Shown: piece by piece, positions 37,487-45,869 of the stretch
Layout of the letters: the number at the start of each line of letters is the position of its first letter
How positions within the stretch are numbered: the stretch's first letter is position 1
NCBI RefSeq assembly: GCF_000376265.1
Contig: NZ_AQWU01000074.1
Span: 57,011 to 121,010 of the forward strand
Source: Thermus igniterrae ATCC 700962
Lineage (GTDB): Bacteria > Deinococcota > Deinococci > Deinococcales > Thermaceae
DNA: 64,000 bases
Direction of reading: 5' to 3'
Notes under the pieces: model-generated
What the model was told of the DNA's origin: nothing
Databases searched by the model: none
Seen by the model: only the letters and a program-made list of their open reading frames with translations
Program-made: the position numbers and the translations under genes

Positions 37487-38254
37487 ATGCCCAGCCTCTA
37501 CCTCCTGCCCCTTGCCCTCCTCCCGCAAGGATGGGCCCTAGTCCTTCTGCTCCTTTCCGCCCTGGTCCTGGGCCTTCCCCACGGGGCGGCGGACCTCCTG
37601 GTGGCCAGGCGGCTCGGCTGGCCCCTGGGGCCCTTCGTGGCCCTGTACCTGCTTCTGGCCGCCTTCCCCCTCCTCCTGCTCCTAGCCCTGCCTCCCTTGG
37701 GGCTTCTGGCCTTCCTTCTCCTGGCCCTCCTCCACTGGGGCCGGGTGGAGGGGAAGGGGGGGCTTGGCTACCTCAGGGCGGGGGTGGTCCTCCTCTTTCC
37801 CTTCCTCTTCCATCGGGAGGCCATCCTTCCCTTCCTGCAGGCCTTTGCCGGGGGCTGGGCCTTGCCCCAGGAGGGGGCCTTGGTAGCCCTTCTTTTCCTC
37901 CTGGCCGTGGCCCTCTGGTGCCCCGCTCCCCTCAGGCTTTGGCTGGACACCCTGGCCCTGGCCCTGGTGGCCTTCCTGGCCCACCCCTATGCCAGCCTGG
38001 CGGGCTACTTCCTCCTGCAGCACAGCCTGGAAAGCCTCCGCCTGGTGGGCGTGCGGGGGCGGGACTGGGCTTCCATTTACGGGGCCACCCTGGGGGCCCT
38101 GCTCCTGGCCCTGCTCCTCTACCCCCGCTTCCAGGACCCCCTGGCCGCCTACATGGGGGCGGTCTTCGCCCTCACCCTTCCCCATGCCTTAGCCCTGGAG
38201 GCCTGGCTTGGGCGGCCTCTGCCTCCTTGGCGATGGCTTGGGCCAGGTCGCTGA
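37487..38254 (+). CDS. blh: Brp/Blh family beta-carotene 15,15'-dioxygenase
   Basis: The 255-residue membrane protein has multiple helices and the Blh histidine motifs: LGLPHGAADLLVARR, ALLHWGR, HPYASLAGYFLLQHSLESLRL and LPHALALEAWLG. It cleaves beta-carotene into two retinals to supply the divergent rhodopsin gene. The ATG at 37487 is preceded by GAGG; upstream in-frame ATGs lie before the proposed transcription start and are rejected. Its last 83 bases overlap the convergent DUF2867 gene. Confidence 0.93.
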   Translation: MPSLYLLPLALLPQGWALVLLLLSALVLGLPHGAADLLVARRLGWPLGPFVALYLLLAAFPLLLLLALPPLGLLAFLLLALLHWGRVEGKGGLGYLRAGVVLLFPFLFHREAILPFLQAFAGGWALPQEGALVALLFLLAVALWCPAPLRLWLDTLALALVAFLAHPYASLAGYFLLQHSLESLRLVGVRGRDWASIYGATLGALLLALLLYPRFQDPLAAYMGAVFALTLPHALALEAWLGRPLPPWRWLGPGR

Positions 38255-39629
38255 AGATGCGCCGGTGGAGGGGGTAGAGGAGCCACCAGTAGAGGAAGCC
38301 GGTGAGGCCTAAGGGGGCGAAGTAGGCGGTCTGGACCAGGCGGGTTCCCTCCCCCTCCGGCAGGGCCTGCCACTCCAGCCAGGCCTTGCCGGGAAGCCGC
38401 ATCTCCGCCCTGAGGCGCAGGTGGGCTCCCTCAGGGGTGCAGTCCACCGCCTCCACCCGCCAGAAGTCCAGGGCCTCTCCCGGAAGGAGCTCCGTGGGGT
38501 GCCGGCGGCCCCGGCGCAGGCCCGGGCCGCCCACCAGCCGGTCCAGAAGCCCCCTTAAGGCCCAGGCCCAGCCCCACACCGGCCATCCCCGTTCCCCACC
38601 CAGGGCGGTGAACACCCGGAAGACGGCCTCCGGCGGGGCCTTCACCCAGCGGCTTCGTACCTCCCGGATTACCCCTTCCCAGTCCTCCAGGAAGTAGCGC
38701 TGCCCAAACAGGGCCCCCGACCAGCGGGTTTCCACCGTGCCGGCGGCGATGCGTTCCAGGGCCAGCTCCACCGCCTGGCGGTAGGGGATGGGGTCCACCT
38801 GGGGAAAGAGATGTCTGGCCCTGGCCGTGTCCGCCACCAGGGGGTGGAGGATGCCCTCCACCAGGGGCAGGGCCAGGCGGTTGGGGATGGGGGTGACGAG
38901 CCCCACCCAGAGGGCGGCCAGCCGGGGGGCCAGGACGGGCACCGGCAGGATGACCCGCCTAAGCCCCCGCACCGCGGCGTAGGTTTCCATCATGGCCTTG
39001 AAGGTGAGGGGTGGGGCGCCGATCTCCACCACCCCCGAGGGCCCCTGCTCCAGGGCCAGGAGGAGGTAGGCCAGGACGTCCCGGATGGCGATGGGGGAGA
39101 CGGGGTTCAGGATCCACCGGGGGGCCAGCATGAGGGGGAGGCGCTCGGTGAGGTAGCGGACCATCTCAAAACTGGCGGACCCGGAGCCCACGATGGGGCC
39201 GGCGCGGAACTCCGTGGTGGGGAGGCCACTCCGCAGGATTTCGCCCACCCGGGCCCGGCTTTTCAGGTGGGGGGAGGGTTCCCCCTCCTTGGGCAAAAGC
39301 CCTCCCAGGTAGATCACATGCCTAAGGCCTGCTTCCCGGGCGGCTTGGGCGAAGGTCTGGGCTTGGTGGGCTTCCGCCCTGGCGAAGTCCCTTTCGGAGA
39401 GCATGGCGTGGACCAGGTAGTAGGCGGCCTCCACCCCCTGGAGGGCCTGGCGCAGGGCCTCCTTGTCCTCCAAGCTTCCCCGCACCATCTCCACCTGGGT
39501 TGCCCAGGGGCGCCCCAGAAGCCTCTCCGGCTCCCGCACCAGGACCCTCACCCGGTGGCCCCGTTCCAGGAGCCTGGGCACCAGCCTGCCCCCCACGTAT
39601 CCCGTGGCCCCCGTGACCAGAACGGTCAT
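38172..39629 (-). CDS. SDR (NmrA-like) fused to DUF2867
   Basis: The 485-residue protein has an atypical SDR domain (VLVTGATGYVGGRLVPRLLERG, about 1-290) followed by a DUF2867/polyketide-cyclase-like domain (WVKAPPEAVFRVFTALGGERGW onward), an arrangement found in many bacteria. The substrate is unknown; the second half may bind a hydrophobic ligand. TAGGCT six bases before the ATG suggests a leaderless mRNA. The 3' end overlaps blh. Confidence 0.88.
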   Translation of the reverse strand: MTVLVTGATGYVGGRLVPRLLERGHRVRVLVREPERLLGRPWATQVEMVRGSLEDKEALRQALQGVEAAYYLVHAMLSERDFARAEAHQAQTFAQAAREAGLRHVIYLGGLLPKEGEPSPHLKSRARVGEILRSGLPTTEFRAGPIVGSGSASFEMVRYLTERLPLMLAPRWILNPVSPIAIRDVLAYLLLALEQGPSGVVEIGAPPLTFKAMMETYAAVRGLRRVILPVPVLAPRLAALWVGLVTPIPNRLALPLVEGILHPLVADTARARHLFPQVDPIPYRQAVELALERIAAGTVETRWSGALFGQRYFLEDWEGVIREVRSRWVKAPPEAVFRVFTALGGERGWPVWGWAWALRGLLDRLVGGPGLRRGRRHPTELLPGEALDFWRVEAVDCTPEGAHLRLRAEMRLPGKAWLEWQALPEGEGTRLVQTAYFAPLGLTGFLYWWLLYPLHRRIFSDLAQAIAKEAEAAQARPPGLRHGEG

Positions 39630-39740
39630 GGCCCAAGCCTAACCCGTGGCCCCAGGGATGAGGGTGGCCTCTCCTCCCTTTGCCGGGACATTCTGGCCTG
39701 GAACCAGGTCTTTCCCCCGGGGGCGGGGTAGCCTGGCCCC

Positions 39741-41147
39741 GTGCGGGCGGTGGTGGTGGGAGCGGGTTTTGGCGGGCTGGTGGCGGCCCGCCTCCTTAAG
39801 GGGGTGGGCCTGGAGGTGGTGGTCCTCGAGGCCCACACCTACCCCGGGGGCCTGGCGGGAAGCTTTTACCACAGGGGCTTCCGCTTTGAGGCGGGGGCCA
39901 CCCTCCTCTCCGGCCTGGCCCCGGGGGCGCCCCTGGCCCTGGCCGCCGAGGCCCTGGGGGTGCGGCTTCCCGCTACGCCCCTTCCTCCGGGCTTTCCCCT
40001 CATGGAGGTCCTCCTGCCCCGGGGGCGCCTGCTGCGGCTCGTGGGGCGTGAGGCGGAGCGGGAGGCCCAGCGGGACTTCTTCGGCCCCCAGGTCCTGCCC
40101 TTCTGGGCCTGGCAGGAAGACCGGGCCCAGCGGCTTCTGGACCTGGCCCCCCGGCTTCCCTGGCCCCCTGAGGGAGAGGAGCTGGGCCTTCTTTTGCCCC
40201 TCTTTCCCCGCCTTCTGCCCCTCCTTCCCGACCTCTTCCTCCGCCCCCAGGCCCGGGCTCCCCAGGACCCCGACTTCCTGCGCTTTTTGGAGGCCCAGCT
40301 CCTCATCAGCGCCCAGACCCAGGCTTCCTACGCCCTCTACGCCGCCCTTGCCCTGGACCTTCCCCACCTGGGGCCGGCCCTGGTGCCGGGAGGCATGGGG
40401 AGGGTAGCGGAGGCCCTGGCCGAGGGGCTGGAGGTGCGCTACAAGGCCAAAGTGGAGCGGCTTCTCCTCCGGGAGGGGCGGGCCCGGGCCGTGGAGGTGG
40501 CCTACGGGGGGCGGCGGCGGGGGGAGCGGGAGGTTTTGGCGGGGGACCTCTTTTTCCTGAACATCCCTCCCGAACCCCTCCTGGGCCTTCCCCAGCGGGT
40601 GCCCAAGGACGCCTGGGGGGCTTTTGTGCTCTACGGGGTCCTGCCCTTTGAGGCCCCGCCCCCCTACTACCGGCAGAACGCCCGGGAGAGGCCCTTTGCC
40701 TTCCTCTCCCTGCGCCCCGAGGGGGGCAAGACGGTCTTCGCCCTTTCCCTCCATACTCCCCTGGCCCTTTGGGAGGGGCTTTCCCGGGAGGAGTATGCCC
40801 GGCTCAAGGCCCAGTGGCAGGCCCTGGCCCTCCGCCTGGGGGAGGCTCTTTTGCCGGGGCTGGGGGAGGCTTCCCCCCTCTTCGCCGCCACCCCCCGCAC
40901 CTACCGCCGCTTTGCCGGCCGGGCCTGGGTGGGGGGATACCCCCAGACCCACCCCTTCCGCTTCCCCCGGGTGCGGGTTCTGCCCAATGCCTTCCGGGTG
41001 GGGGAGGGGGTCTTTCCCGGGCAGAGCGTGCCCGCGGTGGTGCTTTCCGCCTTTCGGGCGGTGCGGCTGGCCCTGGGGCGGGCAGGGCTGGCCGGCAAAG
41101 GTGAGGGAGATTACAGCGCCCTTCCCGGAGACCCTACCTACTGGTAG
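39741..41147 (+). CDS. CrtI/CruO-like FAD-dependent oxidoreductase
   Basis: The 468-residue protein has an N-terminal dinucleotide site VVGAGFGGLVAARLLKGVG and the RFEAGATLLSG segment, with the overall pattern of carotenoid desaturases, ketolases and isomerases. It ends near VFPGQSVPAVVLSAFRAVRLAL, like CrtI. It is distinct from the crtI at 21 kb. It may saturate, isomerise or ketolate a carotenoid. The GTG start is preceded by TAGCCT six bases away. The TetR regulator follows at once. Confidence 0.82.
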   Translation: MRAVVVGAGFGGLVAARLLKGVGLEVVVLEAHTYPGGLAGSFYHRGFRFEAGATLLSGLAPGAPLALAAEALGVRLPATPLPPGFPLMEVLLPRGRLLRLVGREAEREAQRDFFGPQVLPFWAWQEDRAQRLLDLAPRLPWPPEGEELGLLLPLFPRLLPLLPDLFLRPQARAPQDPDFLRFLEAQLLISAQTQASYALYAALALDLPHLGPALVPGGMGRVAEALAEGLEVRYKAKVERLLLREGRARAVEVAYGGRRRGEREVLAGDLFFLNIPPEPLLGLPQRVPKDAWGAFVLYGVLPFEAPPPYYRQNARERPFAFLSLRPEGGKTVFALSLHTPLALWEGLSREEYARLKAQWQALALRLGEALLPGLGEASPLFAATPRTYRRFAGRAWVGGYPQTHPFRFPRVRVLPNAFRVGEGVFPGQSVPAVVLSAFRAVRLALGRAGLAGKGEGDYSALPGDPTYW

Positions 41148-41148
41148 G
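41133..41148 (+). promoter_or_regulatory. Candidate TetR operator
   Basis: The palindrome CCTACC-TACT-GGTAGG lies over the stop codon of the FAD enzyme and ends one base before the TetR start codon. Position and symmetry suggest autoregulation, but no matching second copy was found at 39.7 kb. Confidence 0.45.
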
Positions 41149-41149
41149 T

Positions 41150-41689
41150 ATGGACACCCGGTCCCGCATCCTCGAGGCCGCCCGCAGGGCCTTTGCGGAG
41201 CGGGGCTACGCCGCCACCCGCCTGGACGCCCTGGCCGCGGAGCTGGGCCTCACCAAGGGGGCCTTCTACCACCACTTCCCCAGCAAGCGGGCCCTCCTGG
41301 AGGCCCTTTTGGAGGCCTCCCGCTCCCGGGCCCAGGCGGCCTTGGAGGGGCCCGGGCCCCTGGAGGAGCGCCTTTTGGGCTACGCCCTGGCCTACCGGGA
41401 GGGGGTGGAGCCCCTGGCCGCCCTGGCCACGGCCCACGGGGGGCGGGGTGGGGAGGAGGAGGCCCAGGGGCTGGCCCGGGAGGCCATGCGGCAGGAGATG
41501 CTCTATCTGGAGTCTTTCTTTGAAAGCCGCTTTCCGGGCCAGGGGCGCTCCCTGGCGGGGCTTTTCAGCGCCCTGGTCCACGGGGCCTACATGCTGGACA
41601 AGCACCTGGGGGGCTACGAGGCGGAAGCCCTTCTCCGGGATTGGATCCGGGTGTTCGTGAGGGGGTTGCCCCCAGAGGAGGACGCATGA
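41150..41689 (+). CDS. TetR-family transcriptional regulator
   Basis: The 179-residue protein has the TetR HTH (RSRILEAARRAFAERGYAATRLDALAAELGLTKGAFYHHFPSKRALLEA split over residues 3-51) and a variable ligand-binding C-terminus. It starts two bases after the FAD enzyme stop and overlaps the following gene by four bases. It probably controls the efflux cassette and perhaps the FAD enzyme. Confidence 0.9.
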   Translation: MDTRSRILEAARRAFAERGYAATRLDALAAELGLTKGAFYHHFPSKRALLEALLEASRSRAQAALEGPGPLEERLLGYALAYREGVEPLAALATAHGGRGGEEEAQGLAREAMRQEMLYLESFFESRFPGQGRSLAGLFSALVHGAYMLDKHLGGYEAEALLRDWIRVFVRGLPPEEDA

Positions 41690-42258
41690 GAAGAGGTTTG
41701 GCCGCAGTGCTGGTCTTGGGCTTGGCCATGGCCCTCAGTCCCGAGGAGGTCTGGAAGGCCCTCGAGGCCCACGGCAAGGTCCAGGGCTACCTGGCCCAGG
41801 CCCGCCAGGGCCCCGTGGTGTACCAGGTAGCCTTCCGGCGCCCCTGGGTGCGCATTGACTGGCTGGAGGGGCCGGAATACCTCAAGGGAAGCGCTCTGGT
41901 GAGCGATGGGGAGAGGGCCTGGAGCCGCGCCCCCAAGGGTCCCTGGCAGGAGGGCAAGGCCACCCCTCCCGAGGACCCCCTGCAGCTCCTTTTCACCGAC
42001 CCCCAGGGGGTGGCCCGGGACTACCTCATCCGGGAGGTGCGGGAGGAAAAGGGCCTCTGGACCTTTGTGCTGGCCAAGAAGAACCCGCCCAAGGACGAGC
42101 GCCAGCCCGCCGCCTGGCGCATCACCCTGAACCCCAAGGGGCACCTCCCCTTCCGCTACGAGGTCTTGAGCCCTAGCGGCAAGGTGCTGGCCCAAGTGGA
42201 GTACCTGAAGCTGGACCCTACGCCCCTACCCCAGAGCCTTTTTGAGGTGAGGCCATGA
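41686..42258 (+). CDS. Periplasmic LolA/LppX-like protein
   Basis: The 190-residue precursor has a signal peptide (MRRGLAAVLVLGLAMALS). The mature domain has the beta-barrel pattern of outer-membrane lipoprotein-sorting proteins (COG2834): VVYQVAFRRPWVRIDW, then LVSDGERAWSRAPKGPW. It may carry a lipid across the periplasm. The ATG overlaps the TetR stop, and its own stop overlaps the MFS start, so regulator, carrier and exporter form one coupled cassette. Confidence 0.75.
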   Translation: MRRGLAAVLVLGLAMALSPEEVWKALEAHGKVQGYLAQARQGPVVYQVAFRRPWVRIDWLEGPEYLKGSALVSDGERAWSRAPKGPWQEGKATPPEDPLQLLFTDPQGVARDYLIREVREEKGLWTFVLAKKNPPKDERQPAAWRITLNPKGHLPFRYEVLSPSGKVLAQVEYLKLDPTPLPQSLFEVRP

Positions 42259-43694
42259 CGGGAAGGCTCCTCCTGGCCCTGATGCTGGGCGTCTTCATGG
42301 GCGCCCTGGACAACGCCATCCTGGCCCCGGCCCTGCCCGCCATCGCCGAGGATCTGGGGACCGGGGTGGACCGGGTGACCCTGGCCTTCTCCATCTACTC
42401 CGTGTTCTATGCCGTGGCCGTGCCCATCCTGGGGCGTCTGGCCGATCTATGGGGCTACGGGCGGGTTTACGGCCTTTCCATGGGCCTTTTCGCCGCCGGT
42501 AGCGCCCTGGCCGCCCTCTCCCCCAGCCTGGAGGTGCTGGTGGCCGCCCGGGTGGTCCAGGCGGTGGGGGCGGGGGGGCTTTTCCCCGTGGCCCAGGCCA
42601 TCGTGGGCGTGGCGGTCTCGGAGGAGCGGCGCGGGGCCTACCTGGGGCAGATCCTGGGGGTCTTTGCCCTGGGGAACGTTCTGGGGCCCAACCTGGGTGG
42701 CTTCATCGTGGAGCGGGCCACCTGGCACTGGGTCTTCTGGATTAACGTGCCCATCGGCATCCTGGGGGTCTTGCTCCTCTCGGGGGCGGTCCTGCCCCGG
42801 CCCTCCAGCCGGCCCCGGATGGACCTGGTGGGCGGGGTCCTGGTGGCCCTCACCTTCGGAAGCCTGGTCCTGGGCATCCAGGGTCTGGAGCGCCTGGAGA
42901 GCGAGGGGTTTTTCTCCTGGCGGGTGGGGGGCTTTTTCCTCCTGGCCCTCCTTTCCGGCTTCCTGCTTTGGGCCTACGAGGCCCGCCATCCGGCGCCCCT
43001 CTTGGATGTGCGCCTGGCCCTTTCCCCGGCCTTCTTGCCCCTGTGGCTGGTCTCCACCCTGGTGGGCTACGCCCTTTTAGGGGGGATTGTGTTTGCTCCC
43101 CTGTACGCCCAGGTGGCCTTTTTCCTTTCCCCCTTCGCCTCGGGGGCCATCCTCAACGCCCTGGCCCTGGCCCTGGGCGGGGTGAGTGGGGCGGCAGGGG
43201 CCCTGGTGGGCCGGGTGGGGGGCAAGCGCCTCCTGGTCTGGGGCATGGGCCTCACCGCCCTGGGGCTTGGGGTGATGGCCTATGGGGCCAGCGCCCTTTG
43301 GGCCCTCCTCCTGGGGCTTTTCCTCCTGGGCACGGGCCTGGGCCTGGTGCAGGGTCCCCTTTCCTACGTGGCCTTAGGCCTCGCCCCCCAGGGGAGCCAG
43401 GGCCAGGTGTCCAGCCTGGTCTCCCTCACCCGGAGCCTGGGGGCGGCCGCGGGCATCACCGTTTCCGGCGTGCTCCTGGCCCAGCGGAGCCAGGAGCTCG
43501 CCGCCCTGACCGCGGGAGGCCCCGTGGGGTTTTCCGGGGGCACGGGCAACCTGGCCGAGGCCCCGGCCTTCGTAAAAAGTCTCCTGCAAAACACCCTGGG
43601 GGCTGGGGTCCTGGACGGGTGGCGGCTTGCCCTTCTGGCCGCGGTCTTGGGCCTGGTGGCCGCCTTCTGGGTGCGGGAGCGGGCCAGACCCTAG
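42255..43694 (+). CDS. MFS drug/lipid exporter, DHA2 (14-TM) type
   Basis: The 479-residue protein has about 14 membrane segments. MFS motif A-like GRLADLWGYGRVYGLSM follows helix 2 and the N-terminal motif DNAILAPALPAIAEDL is typical of EmrB/QacA-type antiporters. It should export drugs or lipophilic compounds by proton exchange. It is the last gene of the TetR cassette. With a LolA-like partner, lipid export resembles the mycobacterial LprG-Tap pairing; that is inference. Confidence 0.9.
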   Translation: MTGRLLLALMLGVFMGALDNAILAPALPAIAEDLGTGVDRVTLAFSIYSVFYAVAVPILGRLADLWGYGRVYGLSMGLFAAGSALAALSPSLEVLVAARVVQAVGAGGLFPVAQAIVGVAVSEERRGAYLGQILGVFALGNVLGPNLGGFIVERATWHWVFWINVPIGILGVLLLSGAVLPRPSSRPRMDLVGGVLVALTFGSLVLGIQGLERLESEGFFSWRVGGFFLLALLSGFLLWAYEARHPAPLLDVRLALSPAFLPLWLVSTLVGYALLGGIVFAPLYAQVAFFLSPFASGAILNALALALGGVSGAAGALVGRVGGKRLLVWGMGLTALGLGVMAYGASALWALLLGLFLLGTGLGLVQGPLSYVALGLAPQGSQGQVSSLVSLTRSLGAAAGITVSGVLLAQRSQELAALTAGGPVGFSGGTGNLAEAPAFVKSLLQNTLGAGVLDGWRLALLAAVLGLVAAFWVRERARP

Positions 43695-44941
43695 GGCAAG
43701 CTCAGCCCTCGGAGGTAGTCCAGGAGGAGGCGCGCCGTCCTGCCCTCCCTTTCCGTGAGGAGGTCCAGGTGGGTGAGGCCGGGGAGGATGAGGGCCTGGC
43801 CTGGCGTCTTGGGGAAGGTCTCTTCCAGGCGGAAGCCCTCCCGGGTGGTGATGAGGCCCCGCCCGGCCCCCAGGGCCAGGATGGGGTAGGGGAGAGTCCG
43901 GGGCTTGAGGGTGGGGCGCACATGGGGGTAGCCGGCGATTTCCAGGAGGAGGCGGTAGGGGAAGTACCACTCGGAAAAGCCCGTCTCCGGGCGGGCGAAG
44001 GCCTGGAGGAAGGCCCTGGGGTCCGTGGCCTCCCCGGTGTCCTGCCACGCCACCACCTTTCCCCTGGGCCCCCGCACGGTGTGCACCAGCCGGCCCTGGA
44101 GGAGGCCCAGCAGGCTAAAGCCCTCCCTGGCCCAGGCCCGGCCTGCGCTCACGCTGAAGATGGGGAAGAGGCTGTAGTGGTCGTCCACCCGCAGGAGGGC
44201 CCTGGCCTCGCGGGTGGCCAGGTGGGGCCCCAGGGGTACGGCTTCCAGGGGTCTTCGCGCCGCCACGAAGGCCTCGGCCTCCGCCAGGGCCAGGTCCTTG
44301 GGGGAGAGGAAGGGAGTCGCAAATACGGGGCTGGCGCTACCCGAGCGGATTTCCCGCAGGCCGGGAATCCGTCCCAGGGGGGTGCTGTAGCCTTCCTCCA
44401 GGGCTTCTCGGGAAAGGGATACCGGGTTCAAGGCGCCGTCCAGCAGTACCAGGCCGGCCAGCTTTTCCCCGTGGGCGTAGGCGTACAAGGTGGCCAGGCT
44501 GGCCCCAAGGGAGTGGCCCGCCAGGACCACGGGGGCCCTGGCCCTGGCCGCTCCCACCGCGCGGTCCAGGTCCTCCAGGTGCACCTCCAGGCCCCAGTTC
44601 CTGAGGGGGGAGAGGTCGGGGGGTTCTAGCCTCTGGTAGTAGGCCAGGGGGTCCTCGGCCAGGAAGCCCCGGCGGTCCTCGAGGCCGTTGGCCCGCCTCT
44701 CCCAGGCCCAGACCTCCAGCCAGGGGGCCTGTTGCCGCAGGTGCTCGGCCAGGAGGGCAAAGTTGGTGCTCCCCCCCAGGAGGCCCGGCACCAGGAGGAG
44801 GATGGCCCTGGGGTGTTCTGCGGGGTAGACCAGGGCATAGCTCCGGTCAAGCTCCGGTTGCCCCGTGGGGGCCCCGGGCAGGCTTCGGTACTCCTGGGCC
44901 AGGGCAAAGCCCAGGCAAAGGGCAAGGGCTAGGGCGCGCAT
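43691..44941 (-). CDS. Secreted alpha/beta hydrolase
   Basis: The 416-residue precursor has a signal peptide ending ALAQ. The nucleophile elbow GHSLGAS (about residue 161) and an oxyanion-type LLVPGLLGGS are present, and the catalytic His is probably in GLTHLDL near the C-terminus. It is a lipase- or esterase-like enzyme of unknown substrate. ATG 44941 is chosen because the signal peptide begins there; six more residues would be added from 44959. Its stop overlaps the MFS stop convergently. Confidence 0.85.
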   Translation of the reverse strand: MRALALALCLGFALAQEYRSLPGAPTGQPELDRSYALVYPAEHPRAILLLVPGLLGGSTNFALLAEHLRQQAPWLEVWAWERRANGLEDRRGFLAEDPLAYYQRLEPPDLSPLRNWGLEVHLEDLDRAVGAARARAPVVLAGHSLGASLATLYAYAHGEKLAGLVLLDGALNPVSLSREALEEGYSTPLGRIPGLREIRSGSASPVFATPFLSPKDLALAEAEAFVAARRPLEAVPLGPHLATREARALLRVDDHYSLFPIFSVSAGRAWAREGFSLLGLLQGRLVHTVRGPRGKVVAWQDTGEATDPRAFLQAFARPETGFSEWYFPYRLLLEIAGYPHVRPTLKPRTLPYPILALGAGRGLITTREGFRLEETFPKTPGQALILPGLTHLDLLTEREGRTARLLLDYLRGLSLP

Positions 44942-44986
44942 GCCCCCATTCTTCTCCACAGGAGCCAGGGGGTTTTGCGATGGGGC

Positions 44987-45862
44987 CTACAGGCCCTGGA
45001 GGGCCTGGGGGCCCAGGCTCCTCGCCCGCTCCAGGACCCGGAAGCGGTGTTGGAACTGCGTGCTGGCGTAGGCCAGGAACTCCTCGGGGCTAAGCCCCAG
45101 GGGCGCCCCTTGGGGGTAGGGGGCGAAGACCTCCCCCACCACGCCGAAGGCCTCGGGGAGAAGCAGGTTGAGCCGCCCCTCCAGGACACTCCAGAGGCCA
45201 GGGTCTTCCCCCAGGTGCCGGGCGATGAGGTAAAGGCCGTAGGCGATGTGCCGGCTTTCGTCGGCCTTCACGTGGGCGATCCCCCTGAGGGTGCCGGGCA
45301 TGGCCAGGTCCATGGCCTGAAGGCGCTCCGCCAGCCGGAAAAACCCCTGGTATCCCGTCTCGGCCAGGATGCCCTCCACCACCACGTTGTAGGTGACCGC
45401 CGCCTCCACCTGGGCCCGGGGGCTGGGGTCCACCTCCAGGCGTTCCAGGGCCTCGGGCAGGAGCTCGCCGAAGATCCGCCGGTAGTGGGGGCCCGCATGG
45501 TGGCCAAGCCCCCCCTTCTGCCCCGCCACCTCCTCCAGGAAGCGGGCGAAGAACTCCACGTGCTTGGCCTCCTCCAGGAGGAAGGTGGTGAGGTACATCT
45601 CCTCCTCCAGCCGGCCCTCCTTAGCCACGGTGCGCACCAGGGGCAGGAGGTCCAGGGTCACCGCCTCCTCTCCCCCCAGGAAGAGGCTGGCCAGGCGCAG
45701 GATGAGCCCCTGGGCTTCTTCCGGCAGGGCCCGGAAGGCGGCCTGGTCCTGGCGGAAGTCCAGCTCCGCCGGGTCCCAGAAGAGCCGCTTGGCCTTGTGG
45801 TAGAGGCTCAGGGGAAAGCCGGCCTCGAGGCCCCGCTCCGTGCTCTGGAAGCTTTGGCGCAT
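44987..45862 (-). CDS. R2-like ligand-binding oxidase (R2lox), Mn/Fe type
   Basis: The 291-residue ferritin-fold protein has all six expected metal ligands: Glu65, Glu98, His101, Glu163, Glu202 and His205. The residues that form the R2lox Val-Tyr ether cross-link are also present (Val68 in EEAVT, Tyr158 in VTYNVVVEG). R2lox proteins assemble a Mn/Fe cofactor and bind a long-chain fatty acid; the native reaction is unknown. It is distinct from ribonucleotide reductase R2, lacking the radical Tyr context. The adjacent methyltransferase gene lies seven bases upstream. Confidence 0.92.
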   Translation of the reverse strand: MRQSFQSTERGLEAGFPLSLYHKAKRLFWDPAELDFRQDQAAFRALPEEAQGLILRLASLFLGGEEAVTLDLLPLVRTVAKEGRLEEEMYLTTFLLEEAKHVEFFARFLEEVAGQKGGLGHHAGPHYRRIFGELLPEALERLEVDPSPRAQVEAAVTYNVVVEGILAETGYQGFFRLAERLQAMDLAMPGTLRGIAHVKADESRHIAYGLYLIARHLGEDPGLWSVLEGRLNLLLPEAFGVVGEVFAPYPQGAPLGLSPEEFLAYASTQFQHRFRVLERARSLGPQALQGL

Positions 45863-45869
45863 ATTTCCC

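Noticed and set aside
44987..45862. Ribonucleotide reductase small subunit
   Set aside because: The R2lox-specific Val/Tyr cross-link residues are present, there is no adjacent large subunit, and the length is below R2.
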